NCBI RefSeq assembly: GCF_019925205.1 | Contig: NC_083568.1 | Location: 17,296,393-17,360,392 of the forward strand | DNA length: 64,000 nt | Reading direction: 5' to 3' | Source: Metopolophium dirhodum | Lineage: Eukaryota; Arthropoda; Insecta; Hemiptera; Aphididae | Shown here: positions 12,261 to 24,544 of the stretch, piece by piece | How the letters are laid out: the number at the start of each line of letters is the position of its first letter | Numbering within the stretch: the first letter of the stretch is position 1 | The notes under the pieces: generated by a model | What the model saw: the letters and a program-made list of their open reading frames with translations, nothing else | The model's database searches: none | Told to the model about the DNA's origin: nothing | Program-made: the position numbers and the translations under genes

Positions 12261-12431
12261 AGAGAGAGAGACAGAGAGGAGAAGAAGAAATAGATAAATA
12301 GACGGATAGATAGATATATCGATATAGAGATGGAGAAGGAAAAAGAAGGAGAGAGACCGAGAGAGATGCATATAGAGGGGGTGAGAGGGATACACGGATA
12401 GGGTGAAAGAGATAGATAGATAGGGAGAAGG
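12261..12431. repeat. Purine-rich GAGA/GATA tract
   Basis: About 170 bases are almost free of cytosine on the plus strand, with AGAGAGAGAGACAGAGAGG and repeated GATAGATAGATA units. Such tracts can form triplex or nucleosome-free DNA and hold GAGA-factor-type sites in insects. Frames across it on the minus strand are low-complexity serine/leucine readings and are not proteins. Confidence 0.85.
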
Positions 12432-13325
12432 CGTCCCGTTGCCGCCTACGCGCGTAGAGATGACCGCGAGAGCCCGATCTTAGGAAAATAAAATTTATGG
12501 TTGACCGAAAATTCGACGCGAACGTGTTAATTGCTCGCATAAATCATGGATAATCCGCTTTCCACGTATAAATACTACACGAACTCGACGCAAAGGCCAT
12601 GAATGATTAACGATCTACTCGCTGTTGCTACTGCACAATCTGTAGCGCGCGTATACATATAGCGAGACAGCGCCGGGGTGGTTGTATCATAATTATATTT
12701 CAGTCGTCGCTGTGTGTTTATATAATAAAAATATATAAAACAATCGGTTTTTCGTTTTTTTATCGTCGTGCGTATATAATATTCCACGCGCGCGTGTGGT
12801 TACGATTCAATCTCAAAATGCCAACGCGTGTTTCGATTGATTTACGATTATACGCGATGCGGACACGTGGTTATAGTGATCTCCGTCTACTACACCACCG
12901 CCGAACTTGGCCCCGACAACATGAACTAAAACATATTATCGTAAATTCGTAATAGACCATAATATTATTATAAATCGATTCAACTGAAATTTTAATCGAA
13001 TAACAACGACGTATGGGCCACGCACACACGCACACACGTAGAATAATGAATATGTGCTCCACGAACTGGAACACATACCCCCTCTCACCCTAAACATACA
13101 CACACACACACCCACACAATCCATAGTATATTAAAAATAGTCAGATTACTCGGATTAATATATACGCGCGTATTAATAGAAGGTATATATTATATATAGG
13201 TATATAACAACATTATTATTATGACGTTAATGCAGAATGAATAATGTTCCGCAAAATTCGTTTTAAATAATATTACACTGCACGTTTTAATATTGTATAC
13301 AATATAGACACATATTATATTCCTA

Positions 13326-13328
<3 letters not shown>

Positions 13329-13379
<51 letters not shown>
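13329..13379. repeat. (AT)n microsatellite
   Basis: About 25 uninterrupted AT dinucleotides. Confidence 0.95.
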
Positions 13380-13380
<1 letters not shown>

Positions 13381-14035
13381 CGACGAACCGAGTAAAACAA
13401 TACTATCATTATACCACATTATTATTTGTTTTGTGCGTATTCTGTTTAAGTAAAAAATAACTATAAAATAATGAAATTTCTCAATGAAAATAATTTTTTC
13501 GGTATAAACGTACCTACACATAATACCTATGATGCAATATTATTATTTTCTACAAGACTTTTTCTGTATTTTGATCAATTTTCTATTGATGGCAAAAAAA
13601 ATTGATCTATACTCTATAGCCTGTAGATCACTATTACCAATTAACTTAATATTATTATCATAATTAGTAAAAATACATTATAATCTATAACTAATATTCC
13701 ACAATTTTTACGTAGAAATGCCTTCACTGGGAGACTTCTTCACTCTTTTTTTAACATGTCATTATTTTAATTTCATGTATTCACAAAATTAGCTCGTTTT
13801 TCAAACTTGTAACAGATAAACAAAATAAAAAAAATGATGAGAAAAATATACTTTATAACGATTATGTCAGTTTATATTACCTACTTAATGTTATATAGAT
13901 TATACATATTATCTAATAATGTTATGTCGTATGGAACGCTTTGTGAAACTTAAATCATAATAACATGACATCATCGTTTCAATCTAGCAAATATAATTTC
14001 TTCAATCCAATGACAACTCTTACATTTAAACCCCG
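13380..14035. other. AT-rich non-coding DNA
   Basis: No gene, RNA or recognised transposon is supported here. Confidence 0.5.
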
Positions 14036-14251
14036 TCATAATAGAACGTCAAGTGTTCCAAGATATTCTAGACTAAATATACTATGCATTAACAAACGTG
14101 TTTCTAGTTGTAGTTTTATTAATGTCTCTACTTCAAAGTTTTTGCGATTTATTATTATGTCGTGCAAACTACGTATTATAGTGGCACTATATTTTAGAGC
14201 ATTTAGGTAGGCATATCGCCCATTAAAACCTGTGCTGCTAACGATATTTTC
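14036..14251 (-). pseudogene. Candidate coding remnant, minus strand
   Basis: A 71-codon minus-strand frame with no ATG start reads GFNGRYAYLNALKYSATI near its beginning, then LIKLQLETRLLMHSIFSLEY, and stops at a TGA (14036-14038). After the stop the same frame continues with RGLNVRVVIGLKKLYLLD. The residue mix is more protein-like than the surrounding DNA. However, the plus strand is also open across it (13965-14210), and no splice sites stand out. It may be a transposase relic or chance. I do not recognise a family. Confidence 0.2.
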
Positions 14252-15048
14252 TTAAACAGCCAAATAAAATACAACCAACTTTATAACAATGGAAACGGAC
14301 CATTTAATTTGAAACAGCAGTTCCAAAGCCACGAGAAAAAGGAACATTGTCGTATGTTTAACATTATTCTGAATAAAATCCATTATTAAAATCACACACA
14401 ACAAATGATAAAATAATAAACTACTTAAATAAGAACCAGTGTTGGTTATGTATTTACAATTATTTAAAATATGTAATAATGTTAAAATAATTGTTTATAA
14501 TATTCTAAACGCATCACCACAGGATTGCCGGGTTTATTGCTTTAATTTTTTTCCCGCTTACAATGTTTGAAACAATAATACAACTCGAATAATTTTATGA
14601 AGGAATTTAATGCGGCTCATATTTCAAACTATTGTAATTTTTATAATTTCCTAATTATATTTGAGTAAAAGTCGACGAAATGATTGAAACCACCCATATA
14701 ACCTAATATATAATGTAAACAGCTCCATTCAAAATTGTTTTTGAAATGTAACATAAATAACGTGTTCAAATGAAAGTCAAACTTTATCCAAATAAAAATT
14801 TAATCTCGCAGGTTAAGACAACAGACTAAACTCAAATAAATTAAAAACACAATTCATGATTGGCGAGATCTGAGTCTAAACAGAAAAAAAAATGTTAATT
14901 TATCGTCTCCGGGTAGGCCATATAAGGTTAACACACAAGTATCATAATGGCTAAAGAGCAGTTCCCTTACTATAATAGTCTTATTGTATAAAAACTACAG
15001 CATTCACCTCACAGTTAAATACGTAATGACATAATGCTACAGATATTA
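14252..15048. other. AT-rich non-coding DNA
   Basis: Nothing supportable beyond A+T-rich sequence. Confidence 0.5.
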
Positions 15049-16389
15049 GATTCTGAGTGAAACGATGAATGTATTGATTTTACAATGATGTGTGTTTTTT
15101 TTTTTATTTTTTTTTTTATTTTTGTGTCTGTGTACACGATAAGTAGTCGAAATAATGCTTCGATTTTCGACTTCAGTATCTTGTTCGATGGGAAAGTGAA
15201 TATCGTTGGTGCATTGGGGAGGTCAAAATTTTAATTTCCCAGTAGTTTTCAAAAGCGATGTGAAAAACAAAAGAAAAATTAAGAAAAAACGGGAATTTTT
15301 ACGCAAAATCGATTTTTAACAAAATCGATTTTGGTTATTGGTGTAACTCTAAAACAAATGACCGTAGATGCATGAAATTTTCACTGGTTGTTTATATTAG
15401 CATTTTCTATACACCATAAAATTTTCCAAATATTTTGACTCTTTTTGAGCTGTTTACAGCCATTGTCAGTTTTCAATTTTTTTAGTTTTTTTTTCTATAA
15501 ATATCAATAAAATTTTATCTATTGAGTAAAAAAGCTTGAAAATTTAATAGAAGGCTCCTAGTTTATTGTTTCAAAGGCAGATGAAAAAAATTAAAAATCC
15601 TTAGTCACAGTTTTTAATTATAAGCATTTAAAGTTCAAATTTTGACAAAATACGGAAAAATCACGAAAAATAGCAAATTATTTTGATGAGAATTCATAAA
15701 AATTTTTCTTTTTAAATCTAAGATTTGAAAATGTAATATAAGATTACTCATAAGTTTGTCTACCTTTATCAAAAAAAAAAATGTCTAGAAGAAACTTAAA
15801 TTAAATTTTTATGAGCGTCTGAAATTTAAATTTTTACAACATTTGATATTTACTCGATTTCTCATGTAACGATTTTTTTATTTTATTGTAATTAAAAAAC
15901 GAATGACTGTAGATACTTGAAAATTTCACTGAATGTTTATATTAGCATTTTCTATACACCATACAATTTTGAAAATATTTTGACTCTATTTGAGCTGTTT
16001 ACGGACATTGTCAGTTTTCAATTTTTTTAGTTTTTTTTTCTATAAATATCAATAAATTTTTATTTGTTGGGTAAAAAAGCGTGAAAATTTAATATTAGAC
16101 TCCTGATATATCGTTTTAATAGCAGTTGAAAAATATTAAAAATACATTTGCACAATTTTTTTTTATAAGCATTTAAAGTTCAAATTTTGACAACATTTAT
16201 CAAATTTATAATTTATTAATTATTTTGTGGTTAAAAATTTATAAAATGTTTAACTTTTATGGCTAAGGATTGAAAATTTAAAACAAGGCTCCACGTTAAT
16301 AGGTTATATATAAATTACTTTATTCACAATAATATCATCAAATATACTTGGTAATATCATAGGGTGACTGACCGTTTTCGCTCAGAATC
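15049..16389 (+). mobile_element. Family B non-autonomous element, copy 1
   Basis: The element starts GATTCTGAGTGAAACG at 15049. Its right end on the minus strand reads GATTCTGAGCGAAAACGG from 16389, giving imperfect terminal inverted repeats. Two direct internal copies, at about 15360-15653 and 15904-16200 (period about 544 bp), share GCATTTTCTATACACCATA, the TTTTTTAGTTTTTTTTTCTA run and ATAAGCATTTAAAGTTCAAA. A perfect 15-nt palindrome, ATGATATTATATCAT, lies just outside the right end (about 16403-16417) and is also present beside copy 2, so the true boundary may lie near 16430. There is no coding sequence. Confidence 0.7.
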
Positions 16390-16429
16390 GTTTTTCTTAT
16401 ACAATGATATTATATCATTGAATTCAAAT

Positions 16430-16500
16430 TTAACACCATCCATTACAGTGACCCACTTGTAACCTACCGTACAGCAGAGCGACATCCACTTATCCACCTT
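16430..16500 (+). repeat. Repeat-like segment between family B and the LINE fragment
   Basis: This 70-base segment (CCATCCATTACAGTGACCC, then ACCGTACAGCAGAGCGACAT) is richer in G+C than its flanks. Copy 2 of family B lacks it beside the same palindrome. It is probably another repeat fragment or part of a longer element. The assignment is uncertain. Confidence 0.3.
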
Positions 16501-16507
16501 TTTTTAT

Positions 16508-16755
16508 ATTAATGACCTCAGAAAATCCAACATCTCCAATTTAAACGCCACTTTAGATCCAAACACAGAAAATATCAATAACATGATCGACTTCTTGAGG
16601 AAAACGGACCTGTACAATAAAGTTTTACTTAAAAAAAAAAATTGTATTTGTAACTACATAATCATCTTGTAATTGCAATACTGTAACCGTCTTTTAGAAT
16701 TGTAATTAATAACTTAAGTCGTTGATTTTATAAATATTCAATAATAAAAAAAACC
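16508..16755 (+). mobile_element. 5'-truncated LINE 3' end
   Basis: An open frame from 16508 to a TAA at 16670-16672 reads INDLRKSNISNLNATLDPN, then NINNMIDFLRKTDLYNKV. This is typical of the last residues of a retrotransposon polymerase ORF, although I cannot name the clade. It is followed by about 70 bases of A+T-rich 3' UTR and an ATAATAAAAAAAA tail at about 16741-16753. A 5'-truncated, tailed copy fits target-primed reverse transcription. The 11-base A run inside the frame (16631-16641) is an alternative tail, in which case the coding part would end there. Confidence 0.4.
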
Positions 16756-17061
16756 ATTTTTAAGGACTATTATCCTTACCTAATACAAACATTATAATAA
16801 CTAAGAAACTACTCTTACGAATTTTGAATTAGGTACATCGACATTTTCAAAAAAAATATTCATTAAATAATTTACTGTAAAAAAGGGGGTTCTCATTTGA
16901 AGAACAGAAGTTTGTATAACCACAGGACATCCTCAAGTAGTACAAAAAAATTCATAATTTTTAAATATGGTCTATAAATATTTTGATCCAAAAATCAGAA
17001 TTTGAATAAATTCATTATTTAAGGGAAAAATTGGGGATGACCATGCTTGGTGAATCCTCTG
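16756..17061. mobile_element. Family A MITE, right half
   Basis: From about 16760 the sequence parallels the right half of the 45718 copy: AAGGACTATTATCC, ACATTATAATAACTAAGAAA, AAATAATTTACTGTAAAAAA, AGAAGTTTGTATAACCACAG. It ends GCTTGGTGAATCCTCTG at 17061, followed by TA. The left half is missing. Confidence 0.65.
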
Positions 17062-20000
17062 TATGATAACTAAAATATTGTAACACTAAATTATTTTTGT
17101 TCTTATTTTTACAATTAATTGTATCAGCAAAATGCAATCAGCATTGCATACAATAGAAATGTATGCTGTATAGATATAAAGTTACGTTGCTATTCAATTC
17201 GTGTTTGTGTATCGAACTTTAAGGGAAACCTATATATAAATATATATACCTGCGTACTTTCACATCATTAGATTTAGTTATTTGCGTGAACACTAACAAG
17301 GAGACTCGTTTGTGACTGATCGAGATAACTATAATATGACATAGGTATGTATTGTATACGTCATAGCTGCAGGTGAGACCAGACAATATTTCCGACGTGT
17401 ATCACACACAATAACGATAATATAATATTTACGTAGAAATGCTCTAAAACTTTCACGATTTCTACGCATCATTTTCCAACAATAAATTTTACTCTTCCGC
17501 TCGATGAAAATAAAATCATCTTTATAGAAAATCACCACGCTGTAACATATTTTTAAATACACAAACGCTGTGGTGGTTTGGTATAATATTATGATGTTGT
17601 TATCAACCACGCAAAGCTAAACAATATCATCCAAATGTTTCAGAATAATGTTTAATTGAAAGATAAGTGGAAATCGGAACTGAAATTCATTAAGAAACTT
17701 ATATAAATTGTTAAATACAAAAGGATATATTATACTCATTAGAATGTGAACCACTCCCAATTTTTCATTGATCCGTCTCTAATGGTGAACGAAGAATATA
17801 CATGACGAGGAGAGTTTATGGGAAAAATTAAAACTACTTATCGTAAAAAATGCAAAACATTTACATTTTCTATATTTTAGTATTAATGGCGGGGTGTTCA
17901 AATTACTGGATGTCTTATATTTGAATATTTTCCGAAAAGTTAAAAAAAATATCGCCATAATTCATAAGGGATAATGGACAAGGAAGTGCATAATTAATAT
18001 ACAGGATGAATGTACAGAATGAATGTTTGAACGAATGACACTCATTATCACTATTAAAAGTTCTAACGTATTAGAAAATATTTTTTTATATAATTTGAAG
18101 CACATGTTTTGTAAACATTGAAAAACTTCATATTAATTTTAGTGTTTTTAATATTATAATTTTATTACAATATATTTTCTTTTTTTTTTGAATAACTATA
18201 AATGTACAACATACGTTTCCGATCTTCTGAATATAAATTTTTCCCAAGAGTGAAGTCGTGGGCCAACGATTCTGTAGCCACGAATGTGCGACCCCTTTCC
18301 GCTCTCTAAACATCCTAAACTTTAGATGTCGATATTAATTTTAACTATTCGTTTTTGTTCGGTACTTTTTCATAGATTTGCATTTGAAATCCCTTAAATG
18401 ACCTTTAAGAAATCGGTTAAAGGACGATAAAATCGTGAAACGTGCAAAATGCATTACTCAAAAGATACCCAGCTGGGGTGAGGGGGGGGGGGGTTAATGT
18501 ATAATTTACCAGAAAAAAACAACCAACTCGATTTTTAAGTCCTTCAATAAGTATTGAAAAATATAAAAAATTACGTGTACAGCAGCTACTTACAGGTATA
18601 GTTGGTATTTTACAGAATAAAAAATGAGAAATTAAAACGATTTTTGTGTCCTTAAGTATAGCAGGTAGGTACTCGTAGTTTCCCTTCTATGTTATAGTTA
18701 TAAGTATTTAATGTTATAAGTATTTTGTTATATCTAAGAATTTATTGATGATAACATATTTTTGGTTTTTTTTTTATAAATATTACTCTTATCCAAATCA
18801 TTACTATATTATCATGTTATAATGTTTTGAAATAGTTCTTCTCAGATTTTTTCACGATCGCATTGTTCCGAGGATCGTTTGAAATTTTATTATATGATTA
18901 CATTTTAAACTTTTCGAAGGTAACTGAGCTCTTCTATTATAACTATATGCGATACACGTTTAGATTAATATAATTTACAAAAGTATTTCAAGTATTTGCA
19001 CAAACTATTTAAAACACGATTTCATATGATTTACGAAATTAACATTGTACCTATTATACGGCAACAGTGGATTGGGAAAATTGCAAATTCGATGGCCGTC
19101 GGTGAAAATGATATAATAAGATGTTTTACGTTTTTTTTTTCATTAATATCACAAATTGCCTTATATTACAACCGAACAACGTAGTAAAATGATACCTCTG
19201 GGAATAGTTGTTAACACCACCTAACTTTCGTTTTACAAGGACGGCCGATTTCCTTCAAAAGTCTATTAAACATCTGTATATATTGTAAAATAAAAATATA
19301 AACGAAAATATTATGCAACGCTCGTTAGTTATAGTAAGTCGCGCCGAGTGATGATTTTTAGTTTGAACTTATCGAGATATCAACACATCGAGCACCCGTC
19401 ATCAGTAAAATTCTAGGGTCCTGGGTCTTACCTAAACGGTTTTACTATAATATGATAATTTATGATAAAAAAAATACGTGATCTAGGGTAGATCGAGGGC
19501 ATATAATATTATCTTATGTCAAGATCCACTCGTTAAAAATCAGTGAAATTTGTTCTGTTCAACGACGGTGTTGTCCCAACAATGAATGAATTGAAAAATA
19601 TTAAATATAATCCTGTCCAAGACACAGACATAATATGGATCGTCTGAAACAATTATTATCAAATGTCCTTTTCTGATGTGGCAGCATACTGATGATTACT
19701 GTTTACTCTATGCCCAATTTTCTAACCTTGGTCTAAGTTCACTTGCTAGTTGTAATAGAACAAGCAACAGATAACTTTGATGGTGATTAGTTAATGCCGG
19801 ACACCAACGATAACCCATTAATCAAAATATAAAACACATCAGATATTATAACAATAGGTAAGTCCCTCGCCTACGATAAATAATAAGTTACTCTTACTTA
19901 ATAATTGTTACAAGATTTATAGATCTTACAAATTACGAATAATTTGAAAATCTATAATAATTTTAATTAAGAAAAAAATCTTTATAAAAGTGGTGTTGAG

Positions 20001-22059
20001 TGATTAATATTTATATTTTTTAATATAGATAATGTTTAGATAATATATTTGATGAGATATTAATTCAATACGACAGTAAAAAAAATGCATACAACGATTT
20101 TTAAAACACTTTCTTAGAACTTTTGAAAACTTTTTTGGTTTTACCCAAAAAAAAAAAAAATATTTAGTGAACAAGTTTCGTGTTATTAAAACTTTAATGG
20201 ATTTTTTTCAAAATATATTCTATATAATATTCTTATACAACTCAAATACAATAATTCAAAAATTAAAAGAATATATCTCCAAACCATGTTGTAGATTTCT
20301 ATCTTATATATACGCAATGCGTAAAGGTACAGTGTGGTTATTATTGTGTCGTATATAGGTCAGTATTATATTATACGCACTACTGTTTTTTTTTTTTTTA
20401 AATAAAATAGAAATTACGATAATACAAAAAAGTCACCCACGAAAATACACATGTTGCATTACTATAATATAGTAAATTTTACGAACTACCTTTTTTTATG
20501 GAAATAAATAAATAAAAAATATATTTTCATGTTTTGGGTTTTCTGTGTGGCTTTACTTTTTTAACATAATTTGTAACACGGCGGCATGATTAGGCAATAT
20601 AGATACACAAAAAAAACCCTAGACGTTTAATATTTTTTGCACTCTTTATATTAATTTATATTCACATTAATTATTTTACCTTTGTATAATAAATAATTGT
20701 GCGTGCTGTGGACTGACTTTAATAACCCATACTGCTTATGTTTGATCGGTGACTTTTGGAAAATTGAAAAGTTTGAATCATTAGTATTCTGTTTAAAAAC
20801 TAAATTCAAATCAATTGGTTACTTAATTGGATAACTTTAAATTATATTAGCAATCATATTATTGTCTTTTTGCGTAAAAAAAAATCAACACTCGTTTTAT
20901 AGATTGAGTAAAAATATATTAAACGAATTAGTTTAATAATTTTCAAAACTGTTTTTGGTTTTATTTGAATATTGTTTTACATGGAATACTTTTTGAAAGA
21001 TATTAGTTAAAATTAAAGAAGAAGGTTTGCATTGTATACTTTGATTAAAAATGGTTAACCTACAAAAAAATATCATAAAAAAGCACGTCTAAAGTATGAA
21101 ACGAGATAACAAATGTACTTATAAATGTTTTATTTGTTTCACTATAATATTTTTTTAGATTTAATGACCATTCCTGAAAACAGCTAATTTTTATTATAAA
21201 TCATTTTTGCATGGAATAATGCACAGACATTTAAACAACAGAAACGTATTTAGAGTATGACAAAAAAGGTAACTGCTAAGGACTTAAATGCATATATTAT
21301 TATATTATGTTATAATTTTGTGAAAATGTCAACAAATACTTTTTTAATTTGTAATATCATACTGAAAGTGAACGGGTGCCAAAAGTAATGAATAATAAGT
21401 CTGGAGACGATGGATATATATAACTCTACTCCAGACAACACTCATGCATAAGTTAACGATTTGTATTTTGTTTTTATCATTTATGTATAACGGATCCTTA
21501 ATTATTAATTACTTACGTTATATTATTAAAATAATTTAAATCAAATATTTTAATTAACTAGTTCGAGTGCAACGAGTATTCATTTTTTTTTTTTTTTTAG
21601 TTAAATTCGTTCAAAATATTTAATTACCTTTAGATGGTAAATTAACTGTTGCTTAAGTTATTAATGGACATTATATTTTTTGGATATTTATAAACAGTAC
21701 TATAGTTGACTTTTTTGTTACAATACAGCCCCAAAGGTATATAATTAATACTTTCATAATTCTATTTTGAATGTTTTCATCAAATCATAATTTATACCTA
21801 CTCAAAAATGCATTGTATAAGGAAACACGTAAAAAAACGTTAAATAATTTATGCATTCTACCTGACAGAAATAAAAACAACACAGCACACAGTAATTTTA
21901 TTTTAAGTCTACCTTTTTCATTTGTTTCAACATACTCAAAAATATATTATTTGTTGTAGTATTGAATACGAAAAATCAACACTGTGAATATTCTCATTTA
22001 TTACTTATTACTTATTATTTTTTACCACAGCTGTATATAACTCCGACTTACCCCTGAAT
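17062..22059. other. Long AT-rich stretch without a supported gene
   Basis: Nearly 5 kb with no convincing exon. Slightly less A+T-rich patches occur at about 17240-17480, 18230-18310 (ACCCCTTTCCGCTCTCTAAA), 19190-19450 and 19660-19880. GCTGCAG then GTGAGACC near 17372 resembles a plus-strand splice donor but has no open exon before it. A 12-base G run lies at 18482-18493. An 81-base frame at 20167 and similar ones are at chance level. Confidence 0.5.
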
Positions 22060-23740
22060 TATTTACTGCGTCTAATCGCTAAACTTTAGCGTTTCCGTTT
22101 AAGTCGTTACCACGCTTCCTCCGGGGCGTAGGTGTCTACAAGTTATGGCAATAGGTTGGTTTTATATTAATAAATACGATTATATACTAACCGTTAATGC
22201 GTGAACACATTTATGTGATAACTTGTGGCGTATATTATAACAATATACCGTGAGTACCCACCACGGCTATCTACACATAGACAACCGTGGTACCCACCGA
22301 TAAAAACCATAGGCTCGTCTTAACCGAAAGTCGATCGTGCGCGAATCTTTATTATACGATTATACGGTGGTTATACCATCGCGGGTATATTATTATTATT
22401 ATTATTATGTACGATATACCTTTGTTTGGCCGTACGATGTTTTTCTTATGATAATATTATTATAGGCCGTGCTCGCATCTGTTGTGTGTAAACGTCACGT
22501 GCGCACGCGTTAAACGGTTACGATTCCGGTTGAGTGTGTTCGACGAGACAGGGGGAAGGAAACCGCAAAAGAAATAAAAAAAATTATAAAAAAAAAAAAA
22601 TAAATAAATAAATTACAAACAAACCTCTTATTATTAATATAGGAATGTTTTTTTTTCTTCTTTCATCGCTAGTGCCTGCGTCAAAGCTCCCGCCACTCCA
22701 CCACAGGACACCGAGCCCAAAACTGTCCGCCCTCGTGCGAATAATTTACAGCTGCGTCGTCATGCCACAATGTACTTAAAATAATAATTATTTTGTTTAT
22801 ACCGTCTTTTTTTCCCCTCTCTCCCACTCTCTCTCTCTCACACACACACACTCTATTCCATTACACTCTCGCAGTGCCCTCCTCCCCCCCCCCCCCATTC
22901 AAACACACACACACACACCCGCGCCCGCACCTCCAGCAAGTCGCCAGCCGTATAATCACACCAATGCTGCAGGAGTCTACGCGAGCTGTACGCAAACACC
23001 ACACGACCATCGATGGCGGAAAAGTGGGCGGCGGTGTAACGATAATTACACGCGGGCCGTATAGCAGCTCGTCGTGTATACCTTTGTGCGGACCCTAACC
23101 GCTCACCGCCGTTAACTTAAAAATGTAAAAAAAAAAAAAAAAAACGCGCTCGCACATTCCTTTTACCGCCGACGCCGCCGCCACCGCCGTTGCCCGAATA
23201 ATAATTATATTTTAATTGGTGTGTGCGCGCGGTAGATCCATATCGTCGCGGTAACATTGTTTTTTCCGTTTTTTTTTTTTCCATCTTTCCACCATAATTC
23301 ACTGTGCAGTCGGCCTCACAAAACGAGTTGTATCGATCAACGTGCTTGTGTCGTATCACCACTGCGCTAGACTAGGCACACCCCGACTACTTTGAAATCA
23401 AAAGATATTTCGAAATGACCACCACTACACCTTGCGATTTTTTCAGACACGACCATGATGATACGCACTAAACCTTTAATAATGAAGAAAAAAAATAGCA
23501 ACGACTAAAAATAAGTGTTGAACAAAATATTATGGTCAAAAACACTTATATATAATAATAAATACGAAAAAAAAAAACACAAAATTAAACTCACTTATCC
23601 GTGTCCGGATCGCGAAAACACTGAGGCTGAAAGGACTTCGTTCTAGCGAAGTTGCGACGGCGGCGGCGGCATTTTATTATTACAATAACAATATAATTAT
23701 TTCGCGATCTCCATCACATTCGCTCCATTGGTGGGCAGGG
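22060..23740. promoter_or_regulatory. CpG-rich island with microsatellites, possible promoter
   Basis: G+C and CpG are high over about 1.7 kb, peaking at 22920-23240 and 23590-23680. It contains (TTA)n at about 22388-22407, CT then CA runs at 22826-22851, a 14-base C run near 22885, an 18-base A run near 23127-23144, and CCG tracts near 23167 and 23657. On the minus strand GGATAA then GTGAGT at about 23594 is a good donor. It could end a non-coding first exon transcribed leftward from this island. No coding exon is supported, so this is inference from base composition plus one splice-like site. Confidence 0.3.
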
Positions 23741-24386
23741 CTATGCTTAAATTAATTATTTTGCTAAAATATAATTCCCATTAAACTATACCCGTGTGGC
23801 TCTATTATGTATTGTGTTAAATAATTCTCAACTATAATATTACTGTCTGTTGTTGTAACATAGTATACAACACTATATGTTTTTATGATATCGCGCCGGA
23901 TCTGTTTACTATCGACCACGGTACAGTAACCAGTCCGAAATATTATTTATAATATTTTTTTTTATAACTGTTTAAACGCAGACAATGCTATAACCACTCG
24001 TTTCGAACCGAAATGCTTTATTCATAAAAGCTTTTTTTAATATTATTATTACGCACGTTAACGTGCAAACAATATATTATTATATCGTGTTATACATATT
24101 ACGACCAAAGGGATTCCCCACGTAAAAAGTAAAAGAAAAATCAAACAGCTAAATCTAAAAACATTGATAATCTTTTTGACAACTAATGTAAGTTCGTAAA
24201 ATATAATATTATGTATTTTTACAATTGACACGAAAATTATTGGAGTGTTAAAAATCATGATCACATCGAATTTGCTCGAAATGGACGAGTATAATAATAT
24301 ATACATAAGTAATACAAAAACAATACATTATATAATACATATAATATAATATGTTAACGCAAAAAATAGAAATTAATGCCTTGGTT
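23741..24386. other. AT-rich non-coding DNA
   Basis: No supported feature. Confidence 0.5.
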
Positions 24387-24544
24387 AAATAAAACTTCTT
24401 TAACTCGAAATCGTCAATACCCCAAACTTTTTCCCCAGTCTCTAGAATTTTTGATAGTTGTATTATCCTCGGATAACTTGAATTCTTGAATAACTTGAAC
24501 TTTCTGGCCGGTCCCTTCAACTTCGAGTTAACCTTGTTTGACTG
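24387..24544. mobile_element. pogo/Tigger-like MITE
   Basis: Read on the minus strand, the element begins CAGTCAAACAAGGTTAACTC at 24544 and is bordered by TA. The other end is a degenerate copy containing TTTAACTCGAA at 24399-24409. CAGTCAAAC-x-x-x-GTTAACTCGAA is the typical terminal repeat of pogo/Tigger (Tc1-mariner superfamily) elements. At about 158 bp it carries no transposase. The minus-strand frame 24248-24601 is only the element read through. Confidence 0.6.

Larger units (their letters stand above)
10931..13130. promoter_or_regulatory. CpG-richer block with dense microsatellites, possible promoter or enhancer
   Basis: G+C and CpG rise sharply here, for example CGGCCGAACGGAATCCGCCC near 11173 and many CGCG dinucleotides. 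The block also holds many simple repeats, a TATAAAT on the plus strand near 11165, and GATA and GAGA motifs. In A+T-rich insect genomes such patches are often unmethylated promoters or enhancers. No exon with convincing boundaries was found, so the regulatory reading is inference. The long minus-strand frame at 10947-11489 runs through poly-C and GT repeats and is not a credible protein. Confidence 0.3.

Noticed and set aside
12126..12540. Two overlapping minus-strand frames rich in Ser/Leu/Tyr
   Set aside because: They are readings of the purine GAGA/GATA tract in different frames, not proteins.
15355..16200. CRISPR-like or satellite array
   Set aside because: Only two long diverged internal repeats, explained by the family B element structure.
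17372..17380. GCTGCAG then GTGAGACC splice-donor-like site, plus strand
   Set aside because: No open or protein-like exon precedes it and no acceptor pairs with it.
22793..23098. 101-codon plus-strand frame
   Set aside because: Begins in TC and CA repeats and a C run, in a CpG-rich island where stops are rare. No splice or conservation signal.
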